This document shows, in pieces, positions 31,604 through 41,362 of a DNA stretch of 64,000 nucleotides. The DNA is from Closterium sp. NIES-65 (taxonomy: Eukaryota; Streptophyta; Zygnematophyceae; Desmidiales; Closteriaceae). Every line of letters starts with the position of its first letter. Positions within the stretch are counted from its first letter, which is position 1. The stretch is from contig CANXME010002567.1 in NCBI GenBank assembly GCA_948144175.1, forward strand, positions 1 to 64,000, in the 5' to 3' direction. The notes under the pieces are model-generated. The model worked only from the letters and a program-made list of their open reading frames with translations, had not been told where the DNA came from and searched no databases. The position numbers and the translations under genes were made by a program.

Positions 31604-31797
31604 AAAGTGGGGGAGAACAAGGGGTCACAAGACCAGTCAAGCAAGACAAAGCAAAGCTCAGGGTGGATCACAAAGTCACCACACAGTCCGAGCACAAGAG
31701 CAAGGCCAAAGGCCAGTTCACAAGCAAGAGTACAGACATATATATAAAGCTAGACAAGCAAGAGCAGGTATATATATATGTCACAGTACAAGTGAAG

Positions 31798-34700
31798 TCA
31801 AGAGGAGAGCAAGTGAGGCAAGACAGGCACAAGACCCAGCTGGGTGCAGAAGCGCTGATGGTCACAAGGCGCAAGTGCCTTGGTGAACACATCAGCAGTG
31901 TTGGCCTCAGAGGCCACGTACGCAAGTCGCAACTGACCACGCTGCTGCAGCTCACGAGCAAGGAAGTAGCGGAGAGCAATGTGCTTCGTTCTGTGCTCCA
32001 AGCGCTGCTCTCGACACAAGGCCAGCATAGCCTTGTTGTCTACGTACAGCACTGGAGGAGAACGAGGCGGCTCTCCAAGGTCAGTCAGCAGGTAGGTGAG
32101 CCAGCGAAGCTCCTGTGCAGCCATGGCCCCGGCGTAGATCTCAGCCTCACAACTGGAGCCGAGAACCGAAGACGAGCGAGTAGACCGCCACGAGACAGAG
32201 CCGGAACCAAGGCTGAAGGTGTAACCCTGTGACGACCGCTGCGTAGCCTGGTCGTCAGCCCAAGACGCGTCCGCGTGGCCGGTAAGGACCACTGGACTCC
32301 GCCCTCCAAGCACTAGCCCCATGCCTGACGTACTGCACAGGTAGCGCAATACCCTCTTCGCTGCAGCCATGTGCTCCGGTCTGTGTCTCCCAGGAGCAAC
32401 ATAGCGTGCAAGAATGCTCAGAGGGTATGCAAGGTCAGGTCGTGTGCAGGTCATCAGGTACATGAGGCAGCCAACAAGCTCCGCATACGGACCACTCGAC
32501 TCTACGGACTCATCCGAAGGCAGAGCTGAGAGTGAGTGGCGAGTAGGCAGAGGAGTGGCCTGAGGCGAGGAGTACGTGAAGCCGAAGCGCTGAAGGACCT
32601 GCTGCACCATGTGTGACTGAGTCAAGGTAATGGTGCGGCGTGCTCTGTCCCGAGTGATCTGCAAGCCAAGGTAGCTGCGCAGTTCACCCAGGTCTGTGCA
32701 CGTGTGTCTCTTCAACAGCTCGGACTTCACGTAGGCGAGTCCAGCAGTGTCCGCTGTGGCAAAGACCAGGTCGTCGACGTACACGAGGATGTAGAACGGC
32801 GGCAGGGAAGTGTCGGTGCGAAGAAACAGCGACGGGTCAGCAGTAGAAGGAGCAAACCCAAGAGCCGCAAGCGTAGTCCTCAGTGTGTCGTGCCACTCAC
32901 GCGGTGCCTGGCGGAGACCGTAGACTGGCCGTCGGAGGCTCCACTGGGTGCCAGGAGGGAAAGTCCCAGTGAAGCCAGGTGGACGGCGAAGCCAGATCTC
33001 CTCGTGCAGGCTACCCTGCAAGAACGCAGTGCTGAAGTCGAGAGAGTGAAGCTCGTAGTCGCGCTGAGCGGCTATGTGCAGCAGCACCCGAAGAGTAGTC
33101 ATCTTCGGGGTGGGAGAGAAGGTCTGAAAGTAGTCAACTCCCTGCCGCTGACTGAAGCCACGAGCAACGTACCGTGCCTTGAAGACAGGTGGAGAGCCCG
33201 GCGGCCGCTTCACCCTGAAGATCCACATGCCACTGACGATGTTCGCCCCAGGAGGGGGAACCGCGTCAACGTAGGTGCCTGTGGACTTCCAGGAAGCCAT
33301 CTCTGCATCCATAGCTGCCTGCCACTGAGAGGAGTAGGGACCCTCTACGGCCTCCGCGTAAGAACGCGGAGTCGGGATGTCTAGTGCATCCGGGTCTCCC
33401 TCAGGGGCAAGCAGTACAGACGCGAGATGAGGTGAAGCAGCCGCTAGACACTGTAACTCCTCCTGCCTGTCCTCTAGGACGTCCGTGCCAAGAGCACACT
33501 CACCCCCGACGGACGGAGGACAGACAGACGCAGACTCAGCAACAAGACTAGCAGCGTAGTCGAGACGACAGCGAGCAGCAAAGTCGACGAGCTCAGCGAC
33601 TAGAGCAGACGCAGTAGTGGACTCAAAAGAGGGGTCAGTGACGACAGTAGCAAGCAGACGCGTGACAGTGGGACTGGCAGCACGAAGAGAGTCCGACTCA
33701 GGGTCCGCAAGTGCAGGAAGAGAGGACTCAGGAGGAGAAGGCAAAGGGGCACGCAGAGGAGCAGTGGACGGACGTAAAGACATCCGGTGCGTGCCAGGGA
33801 CAGGAGGAGGACGCTGACGCGAACTGCGACCACTAGCGCGAGCAGCACGAACAGGCGACGCGGGACGAGACGCAGGCTCACGACGCTCAGCAAGACCTCC
33901 AGTAGGACCAGTGTAAGGAGAGGGAGCAGGCAGCGGAGAGGAAGGCTCCAGTAGGGGCTGCGACTGGACAGGCGGTGGACCCTCTATTGGACGAGAAAGA
34001 CCAAGAACCTGCTGCAGGAGCGGAACGAAGTACGGCCGAGGCCGCGCGGCAGCTCCAGACTCAGCAGGGACAGCACCAGCACCCTCAGCGACAGCACCAG
34101 CGCCACCCACACCTCCAGCGGCAGGACCAACAGCAGCAGGCTCAGCACGAACGCCCTCAGCAGCTCCAGCTCCAGGAGGACCTGCAGGGCCAGCAGCTCC
34201 GGGACCGGCTGCACCCGCACCCTCGACGGTCGAAGAAGCTCCAGCTCCAGCTCCAGCAGCACCTCCAGACTCAGCAGCACGCCTCCAGCGGCGAGCGAAC
34301 CACTCGCGCAGCTCCTGTGGAGAGAGGGGCTCCCGGCGAGACGCAGTAGCAGGAGAAACCCCAGGCTCAGCAGCTCCAGACGCAGCACCCCCAGGCTCAG
34401 CAGCTCCCAGCTCAGCACCCCCAGGCTCAGCAGCTCCCGACCCAGCACCCCCAGACCCAGCACCTCCAGGCACAGCACCCCCCGGCTCAGCACCCCCAGG
34501 CTCCGCACCCTCCGCAGTAGCACCCTCAGGCCCAGCACCCCCAGCAGTAGCACCCCCAGGCTCAGCACCCCCGCGCACAGCACCCCCAGAGTCAGCACCC
34601 CCAGGCTCAGCACCCGCAGCAGCACCAGAGTCACCAGTAACCTCGACCGGGTCAACGGCGTCTACCTGGGACACACCTGAGGGGGCAGGAACCTGAGGGG

Positions 34701-37700
34701 GGAGGGGGTCTACCGGGGGGGGAACCGGCACAAGGAAGTCCGGGGGAGGGGGGAGGGAAGGAGTGCGGTAGGTGAAGAGACGGTAGAAGGGGACTGCCTC
34801 GTCGAACGTGACGTCCTGGGAGGACAGAACACGACGAGAGGAGGGGTGGTAAAACTGCCACCCTGGGGCGTCAGTGGGGAAGCCAAGGAAGACACAGGGA
34901 GCAGCACGAGGGGACAGCTTGTCCGCAGACAAGTCGCGGACAAACGCCCGAGATCCCCAGACACGGAACACAGACGCATCGCCAACCTTCCCCGTCCACA
35001 GCAAGGCTGGGGACATCGCTGGCCGAGAGACCCGGGGGTGAAGGTTGAGCTGATGCGCCGCGTACCTCACCGCAAACGGCCACAGAAAATGGGGGGCAGC
35101 CGCATGCATCATGGACGTACGAGCGACATCCATGACCATGCCAATGCGGCGCTCAGCAATCCCATTTTGCTGTGGTGAGTCCGGAAGCGTGAAGGTCTGG
35201 CGGATCCCCCGTGCACGACAGTAGTCTCGCAGAAGGCGAGAAGAGAACTCTCCGCCTCTGTCAGAGTGCAGACGCAGAACAGGAAAGTCCGAGCCGAAGC
35301 TCTTCCTGAGCTGGAGACGAGCCTCGCGGATCCAGTCGATCAGCACCTCAGTGACCGCACCCTTGCTGCGCAAGGGGAGGACTGTGGTGTAACGCGAGTA
35401 GTCGTCAACCACCAACAGGAAGTAGCGCTTGTAACCCTGCCCACGGACGGGGGCTGGGCCCCACACATCCATGTGAAGCGTCTGCAGGGGAGCCTCTGTC
35501 GGGGGGAAGTGGGAGGAGTGAGGAGTAGCCCGGAGGCGACCCTCGACACAGGGGACACAGGAAGGTCCTGGCCCGGAGGGGAGAGGAGGGAGAGACTGGG
35601 GAAGACCAGAGACAAGGACACGGGAAGCCATGCTCCGAAGACGGGGCAAGGAGGGGTGGCCAAGACGGTGGTGCCACAGGAGAGTCTCGTGAGACAGGAG
35701 GCGACAAGAACAGGGGGCAGACTCAGGACCTGACCGGGACGCAGCAGCAAGTACCTGACCCGACGCAGCCACCTGACCAGACGCAGGGACAGGAGGAGAC
35801 TCAACGGTCAGGGTGTAGAGACTCGACCCCGGCCGACGTGAGAACGTGGCCAGGTGTCGGCCTGTGCGAGCCTCCGTGCAGTGGGTCACCCTCTGACGCG
35901 CAGGAGTGAACTGGTGAACACCCCCATCCTGCAGGTCCGCTCCACTCACCAAGTTCGTAGAGAACGAGGGAAGGTACAGACCCGACAGGGTGCCCGAAGG
36001 GGCAGCCGGACACGGGAGGACAGTGGAGAAGTGAGACAGGACAGGACCCCCAGAGGGGTCAGCAAGGGAGACCGCAACCGGCCTGGCGAGCGGCGAAAGG
36101 GTAGTGCGGTCTCGAAAGAAGGAGCGAGAAGCTCCGGAGTCAAGTGTGAAAGTGAGGGAGGACGAGGACGACTCAGTACCTGAGAGCGCAGTCTCACCAG
36201 TACCTGAGAGCGCAGCCGCACTGGCACCTAGAGCAGCAGCCTCACAAGCACCTAGCGCAGCAGTACCAATGCCCGGGTTGGGCTGAAAACACCGGTAACC
36301 CTCATTCTCCTCACTATAATCCACAACATACATAGCAGTAAGGATAGCATCAAAATCAAGATCAAAGATCGCTACACCAGCCCTGAGAAGCTCATCCCAG
36401 CGAGGGATCTCACTAGCCCCAGGGAACTGCTGACGCCAAGCGTCCGTCAGGCGGCCAAAGCAGCGCTGGGTGGCGTGGGCACCCCCACACTGCTCACCCG
36501 CGCGGTCGCCGGAACGAAGAACGTAGGTGCAGGGACCAGTACCCCCACCCCTCTGACGCCCAGCGTACCACTCACGAAGCTGCTGAGGCGAAGGGATGTC
36601 CCGCGAGCGCTGCTGCTGCTGCCGGTGCGAGCGCTGGCCACCACCACCGCCGCTACGCTGCTGGGTACCACCCCGACCAGCTCCACCTCCTCCACCACTA
36701 CTGCCTCCTCCGCTGCCGCCTCCACTGCCTCCACCTCCGCCGCCTCCACCTCCGCCGCTGCCTCCACCACCACCGCTGGCACCACCACCACCGTCTCCGC
36801 CGCTGCTGCCGCCACCACCACCACCACCCCCGCCACTAGCCCCGCCGCCACCCCCACTCCCTCCGCCGCCACCGCCGCCACCGCCACCGCCCCCTCCAGC
36901 TCCACCCGCGCCCTTGCCCCCCTTGCCCTTGCTGGAGCGACGTCTCCCACTAGGGGCAGACGCCGCGCCGACCGACTCAAGACCAAGCAGGTCGGCAGCA
37001 GCAGCAGAGGCAACAGAGGGCAGCAAGGGGGAAGGAGAGCACCCCTCAAAGATGGGGGTGCGAGGGTCACCACGAGAAGCACCTACAGCGACTATGCCTT
37101 TCTCCGCTGCAAGGAGGGCCTTCTCGAGGAGGTCGACGGTGAGAGTGGTGGGACAGACTGCGAGAAAGTGGTCCCTGACGACGCGAAGGGAGTCAGGGAG
37201 GCGTGCGACTACGTAGTAGAGAGCGATGTACATGGGGGGGGGGTTCTTAGCGCAGAACTCAGCAGGAAGGGCGGCGCGGTAGCGAGTGTCACTAGTGCGG
37301 AGGTGCGTAATGAGGTCAGCGACAGTGGGAAAGGCAGAGAGGTCAGGAAAGAGGTAGGGAAGCATGAGACGGCTCAGTGCAGCAGTGGCAGGGGAGGAGT
37401 AGCGCGCAACTACAGCGTCGTACAAGGTCTGAGCACTCTTGTACTGACTAAAGTGCGCACGCTCAGAGGTAGGGAGGTGGCGACGCACAGCAAGACGTGC
37501 AGCAGCATCGCGGGTGGCCCACTTAGAGCGGACAGCGGGATCAGCATCAGCAGCAGGGGCAGGAGAGGCGCCAGAGGTGAGGTCAAAGAGAGAAAGGTCG
37601 TCAGCCCTGTCGCACTGTAAGAACAGCTGCAGGTCGTCTAAGCAGACCTCAAAATCAATGGCGCGACCCTCAGCGTCAAAAGCTAGGACACTAGGGGTAG

Positions 37701-37704
37701 CCAT
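31798..37704 (-). CDS. Copia-1 Gag-Pol polyprotein, intact
   Basis: 1968 codons from ATG 37704 (MATPSVLAFDAEGR); an upstream in-frame TTG is ignored. Order: Gag; a glycine tract of roughly 90 residues; a Cys/His cluster near residues 393-417 (C-x13-C-x3-H-x4-C); protease FTLDSGAS near 520; a GAG-pre-integrase segment (HHRLGHPSL); integrase with HMDVWGP near 745, LHSDRGGEF near 815 and a glutamate in NGIAERR near 850; a Gly/Ala/Glu/Pro repeat linker; reverse transcriptase with YVDD near 1641; RNase H (HADASWADD, SCEAEIYAG, DNKAML). Integrase before reverse transcriptase marks the copia order. Gag and Pol share one frame with no shift or stop. All catalytic signatures are present. Confidence 0.95.
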   Translation of the reverse strand: MATPSVLAFDAEGRAIDFEVCLDDLQLFLQCDRADDLSLFDLTSGASPAPAADADPAVRSKWATRDAAARLAVRRHLPTSERAHFSQYKSAQTLYDAVVARYSSPATAALSRLMLPYLFPDLSAFPTVADLITHLRTSDTRYRAALPAEFCAKNPPPMYIALYYVVARLPDSLRVVRDHFLAVCPTTLTVDLLEKALLAAEKGIVAVGASRGDPRTPIFEGCSPSPLLPSVASAAAADLLGLESVGAASAPSGRRRSSKGKGGKGAGGAGGGGGGGGGGGGGSGGGGGASGGGGGGGGGSSGGDGGGGASGGGGGSGGGGGGGGGGSGGGSGGGSSGGGGGAGRGGTQQRSGGGGGQRSHRQQQQRSRDIPSPQQLREWYAGRQRGGGTGPCTYVLRSGDRAGEQCGGAHATQRCFGRLTDAWRQQFPGASEIPRWDELLRAGVAIFDLDFDAILTAMYVVDYSEENEGYRCFQPNPGIGTAALGACEAAALGASAAALSGTGETALSGTESSSSSLTFTLDSGASRSFFRDRTTLSPLARPVAVSLADPSGGPVLSHFSTVLPCPAAPSGTLSGLYLPSFSTNLVSGADLQDGGVHQFTPARQRVTHCTEARTGRHLATFSRRPGSSLYTLTVESPPVPASGQVAASGQVLAAASRSGPESAPCSCRLLSHETLLWHHRLGHPSLPRLRSMASRVLVSGLPQSLPPLPSGPGPSCVPCVEGRLRATPHSSHFPPTEAPLQTLHMDVWGPAPVRGQGYKRYFLLVVDDYSRYTTVLPLRSKGAVTEVLIDWIREARLQLRKSFGSDFPVLRLHSDRGGEFSSRLLRDYCRARGIRQTFTLPDSPQQNGIAERRIGMVMDVARTSMMHAAAPHFLWPFAVRYAAHQLNLHPRVSRPAMSPALLWTGKVGDASVFRVWGSRAFVRDLSADKLSPRAAPCVFLGFPTDAPGWQFYHPSSRRVLSSQDVTFDEAVPFYRLFTYRTPSLPPPPDFLVPVPPPVDPLPPQVPAPSGVSQVDAVDPVEVTGDSGAAAGAEPGGADSGGAVRGGAEPGGATAGGAGPEGATAEGAEPGGAEPGGAVPGGAGSGGAGSGAAEPGGAELGAAEPGGAASGAAEPGVSPATASRREPLSPQELREWFARRWRRAAESGGAAGAGAGASSTVEGAGAAGPGAAGPAGPPGAGAAEGVRAEPAAVGPAAGGVGGAGAVAEGAGAVPAESGAAARPRPYFVPLLQQVLGLSRPIEGPPPVQSQPLLEPSSPLPAPSPYTGPTGGLAERREPASRPASPVRAARASGRSSRQRPPPVPGTHRMSLRPSTAPLRAPLPSPPESSLPALADPESDSLRAASPTVTRLLATVVTDPSFESTTASALVAELVDFAARCRLDYAASLVAESASVCPPSVGGECALGTDVLEDRQEELQCLAAASPHLASVLLAPEGDPDALDIPTPRSYAEAVEGPYSSQWQAAMDAEMASWKSTGTYVDAVPPPGANIVSGMWIFRVKRPPGSPPVFKARYVARGFSQRQGVDYFQTFSPTPKMTTLRVLLHIAAQRDYELHSLDFSTAFLQGSLHEEIWLRRPPGFTGTFPPGTQWSLRRPVYGLRQAPREWHDTLRTTLAALGFAPSTADPSLFLRTDTSLPPFYILVYVDDLVFATADTAGLAYVKSELLKRHTCTDLGELRSYLGLQITRDRARRTITLTQSHMVQQVLQRFGFTYSSPQATPLPTRHSLSALPSDESVESSGPYAELVGCLMYLMTCTRPDLAYPLSILARYVAPGRHRPEHMAAAKRVLRYLCSTSGMGLVLGGRSPVVLTGHADASWADDQATQRSSQGYTFSLGSGSVSWRSTRSSSVLGSSCEAEIYAGAMAAQELRWLTYLLTDLGEPPRSPPVLYVDNKAMLALCREQRLEHRTKHIALRYFLARELQQRGQLRLAYVASEANTADVFTKALAPCDHQRFCTQLGLVPVLPHLLSS

Positions 37705-37789
37705 GGTGACGACAGCGACGCAGTGCAAGCAGTAGGGAAAGAGCTCGCAGTGTCAGTGGGACAGTGCTCACCAGGCAGGGCAGGTCGTG

Positions 37790-38700
37790 CAGTCAGCAGA
37801 AAGGCGGCTCAGCGACCGGGCGGCTCGGGTGCACAGTTGCTCTGCTCCCGGGCGGCTCGGCGGCTGGGCGGCTCGGGCGCAGGGTGGCTCGGCTCCCGGG
37901 CGGCTCGGCGGCTGGGCAGCTAGGGTGCAGGGCGGCTCGGCTCCCGGGCGGCTCGGCGGCTGGGCGGCTCGGGTGCAGGGCGGCTCGGCTCTCGGGCGGC
38001 TCGGCGGCAGGGCGGCTCGGGTCCCGGGCGGCTCGGCTGCTGGGGCGGCTCGGCCGGGAGATGCAGCGTCGGGCCGGCAGGTGCAGCGTCGGGCCGGTAG
38101 GTGCAGCGGCGGGCCGGCAGGTGCAAGTGGCGGGCCGTAAGAGGCGGCGGGCCGATGGGTGCAGCGGCGGGCCGGTAGGTGCAGCGGCGGGCCGGCAGGA
38201 GCAGCGGCGGGCCGGCAGGGTGCAGCGGCGGGCCGGCAGGAGCAGCGACGGGCCGGCAGGGTGCAGCGGCGGGCAGTAGAGTGCAGCGGCGGGGCCGTCG
38301 GCAGCAGAGGCGGGGCCGCGTCAGAGGAGGCGGCGTGGCCGCGTCAGGGGAGGCGGCGGGGCCGCGTCAATGGAGGCGGCGGGGCCGCGTCAGGGGAGGC
38401 GGCGGAGTCGCGTCAGGGGAGGCGGCGGGGCCTCGTCAAGGGAGGCGGCGGGGCCGCGTCAGGGGAGGCGGCGGGGCCGCGTCAAGGGAGGCGGCAGGGC
38501 CGCGTCAGGGGAGGCGGCGGGGCCGCGTCAGGGGAGGCGGCGAGGCCGCGTCAAGGGAGGCGGCGGGGCCGCGTCAAGGGAGGCGGCGGGGCCGCGTTAA
38601 AGGAGGCGGCGGGGCCACGTCAAGGGAGGCGGCTGGGCCGCGTCAGGGGAGGCGGCAAAGCCGCGTCAGAGGAGGCGGCGGGGCCGCGAGTGAAAAGGCG
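37790..38700 (-). repeat. GC-rich minisatellite leader of Copia-1
   Basis: Between primer site and Gag start lie three blocks: GGGCGGCTCGGC units (about 37800-38060), GCAGCGGCGGGCCGGCAGG units (about 38060-38290) and about 16 units of GGGGAGGCGGCGGGGCCGCGTCA (about 38296-38695). Open frames in it are by-products of the repeats. Confidence 0.9.
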
Positions 38701-38781
38701 ACCCGAGGGGTCGCTAAAAAAAAAGGGCGCGCCTCGGGGCGCGCGTCGGTGGGCCCAGACAACGGTCCTAAGGTAGGACCC

Positions 38782-38793
38782 GCTCTGATACCA
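38782..38793 (-). other. Copia-1 primer binding site (initiator tRNA-Met)
   Basis: TGGTATCAGAGC on the minus strand, directly after the 5' LTR. It complements the 3' end of plant initiator tRNA-Met. Confidence 0.92.
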
Positions 38794-38930
38794 TGTGAGA
38801 ATTGGAAAACAGGAATGAATGAACTATGAATGAAAGCAGTACAAATATGAAACCCTAACTGGGTTGTACCCCCTATGGGATACCCCACTACAGCCTACAC
38901 AGCAGTATAAGCTATAGATATGTTCTGACA
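38794..38930 (-). repeat. Copia-1 5' LTR
   Basis: 137 bp, nearly identical to the LTR at 31454, flanked outside by GTCTG. Confidence 0.95.
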
Positions 38931-38935
38931 GTCTG

Positions 38936-39276
38936 CGTCACGACTTGCCCACGCAGGACCATTTCTGTCGTACGTGGCCTGTCATGAGTGATTCCCTGGT
39001 TAGTTTTGTACAAAAGTCATCAATCCAGCACCACAAACCCTCAAATTCGGCGCCTGCACGAGATTTAAGAAGCGCGCAACGGGATCACCACAGTCAAGTG
39101 GTGCCACCTATAGTTTTATACAGCCTTGTGCGCTTCGTCAACTGGGGTGTGTGTTCGGGCGTTGGGGTTTCGGGGGGTCCTTCTTCTCTAAGCATCTCTT
39201 GCAAACGCCCCACCCAGCCATTTTCAGCGCGATTACACTAATTCTCTCCCCTTCCCCGTCAGTCCATCTTCTCACC
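38936..39276. other. Upstream region of the hAT-type gene; nothing recognised
   Basis: Short intergenic stretch between Copia-1 and the ATG at 39277. It probably holds the gene's promoter and leader. Confidence 0.45.
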
Positions 39277-40126
39277 ATGGCGGACGACGCGGAAGCTGTT
39301 GAATCACCCACCCCACGGCCTAATCCACCAGTCACTGGCCTAGATTTCCTACGACGCTCCCAGCCTGCAGCCGTGTTAGGCTCGTCTTCGCCGACTCGCG
39401 TTCCAGTGGCTTCTTCCCCGAATCGCCAGGATGTTACTCCTGTTTCATTGCCCGCTGTTAATGCTAGACGGGCTTTCAGCAACACACCGACCGTCTCCTC
39501 TAGTTCCTCTACTCGGAATACTGCAAAGCCTAGATCGCAAGCGGCGCCTAGCTCTTCACGTGGTACTGCCGTCCCCCGTTTCCCCAAGGCATGCCGATTT
39601 AACCAGAGCACACTGCGGATTGCTAAGACGGGGGTTCCTCACATCCACATCGTGGCACACCCCACCATAGTGCCTAAAGTAGGTGTCAGAATCCCAACCG
39701 CTATACCATTGGGATAAAAGGGCTTGTTTCAGTAGCGGGTCAGTGCGTCCATAACCCCCCAGGCAAACGCGCCTGTAACCCCCCCTAGGATCGATCGGGG
39801 ATCTCACAGTGTAGCTCTACTAACACCCCCCCACACTGGGAGGCCCAGGACTGAGCACAGTGGCAACGGCCAACATGTGCATACACCGGGATACGAACCC
39901 GAGATCGCTCTGATACCATGTCAAAATCCCAACCACTAGACCATTGGGATAAAAGGGCTTGTTTCAGTAGCGGGTCAGTGCGCCCATAACCCCCCAAGCA
40001 AACGCGCCTGTAACCCCCCCTAGGATCGATCGGGGATCTCACAGTGTAGCTCTACTAAGAGTAGGTGCTTCATCAACTCCACCAGCAGCTTATCCGACAG
40101 GTGATCCTGGGCCTTCTAGGAGCACC
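39277..40126 (+). pseudogene. hAT/DUF4371-type gene, N-terminal exon, interrupted by TRIM and Copia-2
   Basis: Opens with ATG 39277 (MADDAEAVESPTP), a Pro/Ser/Ala-rich head. The frame runs to 39683, is cut by the TRIM, resumes at 40066-40126 (after VPKVGAS comes STPPAAYPTGDPGPSRST) and is cut again by Copia-2 at 40127. Leaving out the TRIM and one GTAGG gives 468 bases, exactly 156 codons, and the frame then continues at 47663. The head itself resembles nothing I can name; the family call comes from the part at 47658-49253. Confidence 0.72.
39684..40060 (-). mobile_element. TRIM: 377-bp miniature LTR retrotransposon with tRNA-like promoter boxes
   Basis: Two 142-bp LTRs (39684-39825 and 39919-40060, about six differences) enclose a 93-bp core with no coding capacity. 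A perfect 5-bp duplication GTAGG flanks it (39679-39683, 40061-40065). On the minus strand TGGTATCAGAGC directly follows the 5' LTR (39907-39918) and a G-run precedes the 3' LTR. The 5' LTR also contains TGGTCTAGTGG, a full match to the Pol III A box. CGGGTTCGTATCCCG, a near-match to the B box, lies 33 bases past it in the core. Confidence 0.92.
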
Positions 40127-40267
40127 TGTCAGATTTATATGACATAGCTGTTGTAGGCTATAGTGGGGTAGCACATATGGGGTACGACTGTCTAGGGTTT
40201 GTACTTGTACCAAACTTTCCCTTATTCAATCGATTCTCGTTAAAAAAATAAAAATAAAAAATTCTCA
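40127..40267 (+). repeat. Copia-2 5' LTR
   Basis: 141 bp, starts TGTCAGATTTATATGACATA and ends TTCTCA. Contains the core GTAGGCTATAGTGGGGTAGC shared with Copia-5. Confidence 0.9.
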
Positions 40268-40359
40268 CGGTATCGAACAGGTTCCCCTGTGGGAACTGTT
40301 CCTAGGGCCCACCACCTTTTTTTTCCCTGCCCGGAGCGCGCTCTACTCTGCCCGAGTCG

Positions 40360-41300
40360 CGCTCCCCTCTTTCGACCCCGTCGCGTCGCCTTCGCGGCCC
40401 CGTGACGTCGCGCCGCCCTAGCGGCCGCGTCGCGCCGCCCTCGCGGCCCCGATCCGCCGCCCTCGCGGCTCCGCCGCGTCGCGCCGCCCTCGCGGCCCGT
40501 TCGCGCCGCCCTCGCGGCCCTTTCGTGCCGCCCTAGCGGCCTCTTCAAGCCGCCCTCGCGACCCCCCTCCTAGCCGCCCTAGCGGCCCCGTCGCCTACCC
40601 CTTTGGCCCCGGCGCCGCCCTTCCCGGCCCCGGCGCCGCCCTTCCCGGCCCCGGCGCCGCCTCTGCCCGCCCCGTCGCCCACCCTGCGGCCCCGTCGCCT
40701 ACCCTGCGGTCCCGGCGCCTACCCTGCGGCCCTGGCGCCTACCCTGCGGCCCCGGCGCCGCCCTTCTCGGCCCCGGCGCCGCCTCTGCTGGACCCGTCGT
40801 CTACCCTGTGGCCCCGGCGCCTACCCTGCGGCCCCGTCGCCTACCCTGCGGCCCCGTCGCCTACCCTGCGACCCCGGCGCCGCCCTTCCCGGCCCCGGCG
40901 CCGTCTCTGCTGGCCCCATCGCCTACCCTGCGGCCCCGGCGCTTACCCTGCGGCCCCGTCGCCTACCCTGCGGCCCCTTCGCCTACCCTGCGGCCCCGGC
41001 GCTACCCTTCCCGGCCCCGGCGCCGCCTCTACCGGAGCCCGCCGCCGTCCCCACGCGGCCCCGCCGTCACCTCCGAGCCGCCGGCGCCGCCGAGCCACTG
41101 CCGAGCCGCCCGAGCCACCCGAGCCGCCCGAGCCGCTGACCCACCAGAGACGCCCAAGCCGCCGGGTCACCGAGCTACCGAGCCGCCGTACCGCCGAGTC
41201 GCCCGAGCCGCCAGAGCCGCCAAGTCGCCGAGCCGCAGTTGCTGCCGAGCCGCCGTACCGCCAAGCCGCCGAGCCGCCCGAGCCGCCCTGTCCGGTAAGA
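40360..41300 (+). repeat. GC-rich minisatellite leader of Copia-2
   Basis: Blocks of CGCCGCCCTCGCGGCCCCGT units (about 40380-40600), CCTACCCTGCGGCCCCGTCG units (about 40680-41010) and GAGCCGCCGAGCCGCC units (about 41090-41290) lie between LTR and Gag. Same position and style as in Copia-1 and Copia-5 but different units. Confidence 0.88.
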
Positions 41301-41362
41301 GCAGCGCCTCTATCACTGCACTGCCCTTACCCTACTGTTCACGCTACTAGTCTACTGCTGTC

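Larger units (their letters stand above)
31454..38930 (-). mobile_element. Copia-1: complete Ty1/copia LTR retrotransposon
   Basis: 7477 bp on the minus strand. LTRs at 31454-31590 and 38794-38930 differ at one of 137 positions. A perfect 5-bp target duplication GTCTG flanks it (31449-31453 and 38931-38935). The binding site for initiator tRNA-Met (TGGTATCAGAGC) abuts the 5' LTR, and a purine tract (TATGGGGGTG) abuts the 3' LTR. With an unbroken polyprotein this is a recent and possibly still mobile copy. Confidence 0.96.

Noticed and set aside
36475..37620. 381-codon Thr/Ala-rich and 206-codon Pro-rich frames opposite the Copia-1 Gag
   Set aside because: They are the complement of the glycine tract and recur opposite Copia-5 Gag for the same reason.
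37723..38829. Repeat proteins (RLGGSAA, GEAAGPRQGRR units) in the Copia-1 leader
   Set aside because: Open only because GC-rich tandem repeats lack stops; present in several frames at once and different in each element.
40603..41350. Pro/Ala-rich open frames before Copia-2 Gag
   Set aside because: Leader minisatellite, open in two frames, no conserved start.
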